From an uncultured Enterobacterales bacterium (GTDB lineage: Bacteria; Pseudomonadota; Gammaproteobacteria; Enterobacterales; Enterobacteriaceae), in the NCBI GenBank assembly GCA_946478305.1, contig CAMLBO010000003.1, forward strand, positions 1 to 64,000: a stretch of 64,000 nucleotides of DNA. Direction: 5' to 3'. Under the pieces are notes generated by a model. The model searched no databases, was not told where the DNA came from, and was given only the letters and a program-made list of their open reading frames with translations. The number at the start of each line of letters is the position of its first letter. The first letter of the stretch is position 1. Made by a program: the position numbers and the translations under genes. Shown here in pieces: positions 61,704 through 64,000 of the stretch.

Positions 61704-62393
61704 ATGTCCCCGGATTTCGACTGGAATACTATTGATACTGTGCTACTGGATATGGATGGCACCTTGCTGGACCTGGCTTTCGACAGCCAGTTCTGGCTAC
61801 AGGATGTGCCGCTGGCGCTGAGCCAGCAACGCGCCATCGACGTTGAAGAAGCGCGCCAATATATTCATGCTGAATATCTTGCTGTCCAGCACACCATGAA
61901 CTGGTATTGCTTCGATTACTGGTGCGAGAAGCTTGATATGGATATCTATCAGATGACCACTGATATCGGCGCGAATGCCCGCCTGCGCGATGACACTTTG
62001 CCGTTTTTACAGCAACTGCGTGCGAGTGGCCGGGAAACTATTTTGCTGACCAATGCCCATCCGCACAGCCTGGCAGTGAAGTGCCAGCACACCGGTTTGG
62101 ACCAGCACCTTGATTTATTGCTTTCCACCCACACATTTGGTTATCCAAAGGAAGATCAGCGGTTGTGGGAAGCAGTTCAACAACAAACCGGCTTTGACCC
62201 GCAGCGCACCCTGTTTGTCGATGACGGTGAGCCCATCCTCAATGCGGCAAAAACCTTTGGTATCCGCTATTGTCTGGGTATAGAAAACCCGGATTCCACC
62301 CTGGCGGATAAGTCTTTTGCCGCGCATCCGTCCATTAATGATTACCGCAGCCTGCTACCTTTGATTCATCCGCTGGCTGGCAGGGTCGCTTAA
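61704..62393 (+). CDS. yrfG: HAD-family GMP/IMP nucleotidase YrfG
   Basis: 229-residue HAD phosphatase; the E. coli homologue dephosphorylates purine nucleotides GMP and IMP. Motif I LLDMDGTLLDLAFD (about 15-28), motif II ILLTNAHPH, motif III FGYPKEDQRLW, motif IV LFVDDGEPILNAA. ATG at 61704 with GGAG seven bases upstream; an in-frame start ten codons earlier was rejected. Upstream of hslR. Confidence 0.92.
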   Translation: MSPDFDWNTIDTVLLDMDGTLLDLAFDSQFWLQDVPLALSQQRAIDVEEARQYIHAEYLAVQHTMNWYCFDYWCEKLDMDIYQMTTDIGANARLRDDTLPFLQQLRASGRETILLTNAHPHSLAVKCQHTGLDQHLDLLLSTHTFGYPKEDQRLWEAVQQQTGFDPQRTLFVDDGEPILNAAKTFGIRYCLGIENPDSTLADKSFAAHPSINDYRSLLPLIHPLAGRVA

Positions 62394-62418
62394 TCCTCAC
62401 TTGATCCGGGAGAGAGGC

Positions 62419-62823
62419 ATGAAGGATAAAACGTCAGAAGAGGACAACGCAGTTCGCCTCGACAAATGGTTATGGGCGGCGCGTTTTTACAAAACCCGTG
62501 CACTGGCACGGGAGATGGTTGACGGTGGCAAAGTGCATTACAACGGTCAGCGCAGTAAACCCAGCAAGCTGATGGAAATGAATGCCGAAATCACCCTGCG
62601 TCAGGGAAATGACGAAAGAACGGTCATGGTGCTGGGTTTAACCACCCAGCGTCGCACTGCGGAAGAAGCACAAAAGCTCTATCAGGAAACCGAGGCGAGC
62701 GTCGCCAAGCGGGAGAAAGTGGCCCTGGCACGTAAAATGAATGCCATGCCTCATCCGGACCGCCGTCCGGATAAAAAGGAACGCCGCGACCTGATCAAAT
62801 TTAAAAATGGCGATAACGAATAA
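62419..62823 (+). CDS. hslR: Heat shock protein 15, ribosome-associated
   Basis: 134-residue S4-domain protein (about 10-75, VRLDKWLWAARFYKTRALAREMVDGGKV, given here as the conserved core). It binds free 50S subunits that still carry peptidyl-tRNA and helps recycling. The basic C-terminus PHPDRRPDKKERRDLIKFK matches E. coli. ATG at 62419 after GAGAGG. Followed by hslO after 31 bp, so likely one heat-shock transcript. Confidence 0.94.
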   Translation: MKDKTSEEDNAVRLDKWLWAARFYKTRALAREMVDGGKVHYNGQRSKPSKLMEMNAEITLRQGNDERTVMVLGLTTQRRTAEEAQKLYQETEASVAKREKVALARKMNAMPHPDRRPDKKERRDLIKFKNGDNE

Positions 62824-62854
62824 CCCTTCGCTTCGTCGGTAACAGAGAGAATCT

Positions 62855-63739
62855 ATGTCTAATCACGACCAACTACACCGTTATCTGTTCAATCACCACG
62901 CCGTGCGTGGTGAACTGGTTTCGCTCAGCGAGACGTTCCAGCAGATTGTCGCAGGCCATGACTATCCTGCCGAAGTCCGTACTCTGCTCGGCGAGATGCT
63001 GGTGGCCACCAGCCTGCTGACAGCAACGCTGAAATTCGATGGCGATATCACCGTTCAGCTACAGGGCGATGGCCCACTGAAGCTGGCGGTGATTAACGGC
63101 AATAACCTGCAGGAAATGCGCGGTGTCGCGCGTTTACAGGGCGAAATTGCCCCCGACAGCACGCTCAGAGAGATGATCGGTAACGGCTACATGGTGATCA
63201 CCATTGCGCCAAAAGAAGGCGAGCGTTATCAGGGCGTGGTAGGGCTGGAAGGCGAAACGCTGGCAGAGTGCCTGGAAAACTATTTCATGCAATCAGAGCA
63301 GTTACCTACCCGCATTTTCATCCGTACCGGTCTGTCAGAAGGCAAACCGGCGGCAGGTGGATTACTGTTGCAGGTACTCCCGGCGCAGGAAACCGATCCG
63401 GAAGAGTTCAACCATCTTGCTCAGTTGACCTACACCATCAAAGCTGATGAGTTGTTCAGCCTGCCAGCCAACGAAGTGCTTTACCGTCTGTACCATCAGG
63501 AAGAAGTGACGCTGTATGAACCGCAGGATGTCTGCTTCCGCTGCACCTGCTCGCGTGAGCGTTGTGCAGATGCCCTGATGACCTTGCCAGGTGAAGAAGT
63601 GCTCGAAATGCTTGAAGAGGATGGCAAAATCGAAATGCATTGCGATTACTGTGGCAGCGATTATGTCTTTGATGCCATGGACATGGCGACGCTGAAAGCC
63701 AGTGGCAGCCTGCCGAAGAGTGACGGCTCTGTCCACTAA
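62855..63739 (+). CDS. hslO: Redox-regulated chaperone Hsp33
   Basis: Holdase active under oxidative stress, 294 residues (E. coli 292). The N-terminal substrate-binding domain spans about 1-180. The C-terminal redox switch has the zinc cysteines CTC (about 230-232) and CDYC (about 263-266), which release zinc and form disulfides when oxidised. Note that a further Cys precedes CTC (VCFRCTC). Ends the yrfG-hslR-hslO run. Confidence 0.96.
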   Translation: MSNHDQLHRYLFNHHAVRGELVSLSETFQQIVAGHDYPAEVRTLLGEMLVATSLLTATLKFDGDITVQLQGDGPLKLAVINGNNLQEMRGVARLQGEIAPDSTLREMIGNGYMVITIAPKEGERYQGVVGLEGETLAECLENYFMQSEQLPTRIFIRTGLSEGKPAAGGLLLQVLPAQETDPEEFNHLAQLTYTIKADELFSLPANEVLYRLYHQEEVTLYEPQDVCFRCTCSRERCADALMTLPGEEVLEMLEEDGKIEMHCDYCGSDYVFDAMDMATLKASGSLPKSDGSVH

Positions 63740-63761
63740 GCACCATTAACGCCTCTTCATA

Positions 63762-63790
63762 CGGAGCAATGTCTGACATTGCTCCGGCTT
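63762..63790 (+). terminator. Terminator after hslO
   Basis: A perfect 11-bp stem CGGAGCAATGT / ACATTGCTCCG with a three-base loop, 22 bp after the hslO stop. The T-run after it is weak. Confidence 0.7.
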
Positions 63791-63982
63791 CATTGCAGCC
63801 AATTCCCTCCGTTACACCATTCCCGTGCACTGTCTCGCATAATCACTAAAAATCCCGTCACTGATGCCATTCTTTGATAGCAATCGCGGATAAAACGCCA
63901 TAAAACCCTACAATTACAGTCAATTTACGCATGGCGGCTGACGGGCCGTTCAGGTTTGACCATTCGATTGAGGAGCAGGGAT

Positions 63983-64000
63983 ATGCCAACACGCCATCTC
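63983..64000 (+). CDS. Start of an unidentified gene (runs off window)
   Basis: ATG at 63983 with AGGAG (63971-63975) seven bases upstream; only MPTRHL is readable. Synteny would allow pckA (E. coli has yhgE then pckA after hslO), but six residues cannot establish it. Confidence 0.45.

Overview
The window is a stretch of an enterobacterial (Enterobacterales, Gammaproteobacteria) chromosome. The backbone order tufA-fusA-rpsG-rpsL-tusBCD-yheO-fkpA-slyX-slyD-yheV-kefBG-yheS-yheTU-prkB-yhfA-crp-yhfK-argD-pabA-fic-yhfG-ppiA-nirBD-cysG-trpS-gph-rpe-dam-damX-aroB-aroK-hof-mrcA-nudE-igaA-yrfG-hslR-hslO is the one known from Escherichia coli and its relatives. Protein lengths, the accessory inserts and the absence of tsgA, nirC, the frl genes and yhgE argue against Escherichia/Salmonella. 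They would fit a Serratia/Rahnella/Ewingella-type (Yersiniaceae-like) genome, but the genus is an inference from memory of these families, not from a search.

Layout. 1-3.4 kb is the str operon on the minus strand (S12, S7, EF-G, EF-Tu) with a clear promoter. 3.4-12.5 kb holds tRNA thiolation (tusBCD), yheO, periplasmic and cytosolic FKBP-type folding factors, the KefB/KefG potassium efflux system and the ABC-F protein YheS. 12.5-17 kb is an accessory block: taurine uptake and desulfonation (tauABCD) plus a LysE-type exporter. 17-19.2 kb is yheT-yheU-prkB. 19.2-22.7 kb is an accessory amidohydrolase/MFS transporter/LysR regulator module. 22.7-30 kb is backbone (yhfA, crp, yhfK, argD, pabA, fic-yhfG), interrupted by a 600-bp pair of inverted structured elements between yhfK and argD. 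30-33 kb holds an exported aldose-epimerase-like protein and a YjgR ATPase. 33.6-37.8 kb holds a small beta-glucoside unit (orphan PTS IIB, family 4 glycosidase, LacI repressor, with a perfect operator over the predicted start site) and codA. 38-42.3 kb is nitrite reductase nirBD plus siroheme synthase cysG. 42.5-45.5 kb is a lipoprotein and outer-membrane TpsB-type transporter pair. 45.6-64 kb is backbone again: trpS-gph-rpe-dam-damX-aroB-aroK, the hof (type IV pilus-like DNA uptake) genes, mrcA, nudE, igaA, yrfG, hslR and hslO.

Points of most interest: (1) a 390-residue lipoprotein with no Phe, Tyr, Trp or Glu, made of Gly/Thr tracts and GLG/VG-type repeats, beside a lone TpsB transporter and with no canonical TpsA; (2) two diverged head-to-head copies of a hairpin-rich ~240-bp element around a TTGG repeat; (3) an orphan PTS IIB/GH4/LacI unit with a 22-bp perfect operator; (4) a HofO-HofP fusion; (5) a nirB promoter with FNR and NarL/NarP sites exactly 28 bp apart, next to a divergent codA, in an operon that lacks nirC; (6) a 15-bp in-frame duplication in trpS. 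No tRNA, rRNA, CRISPR array, insertion sequence or prophage was recognised.
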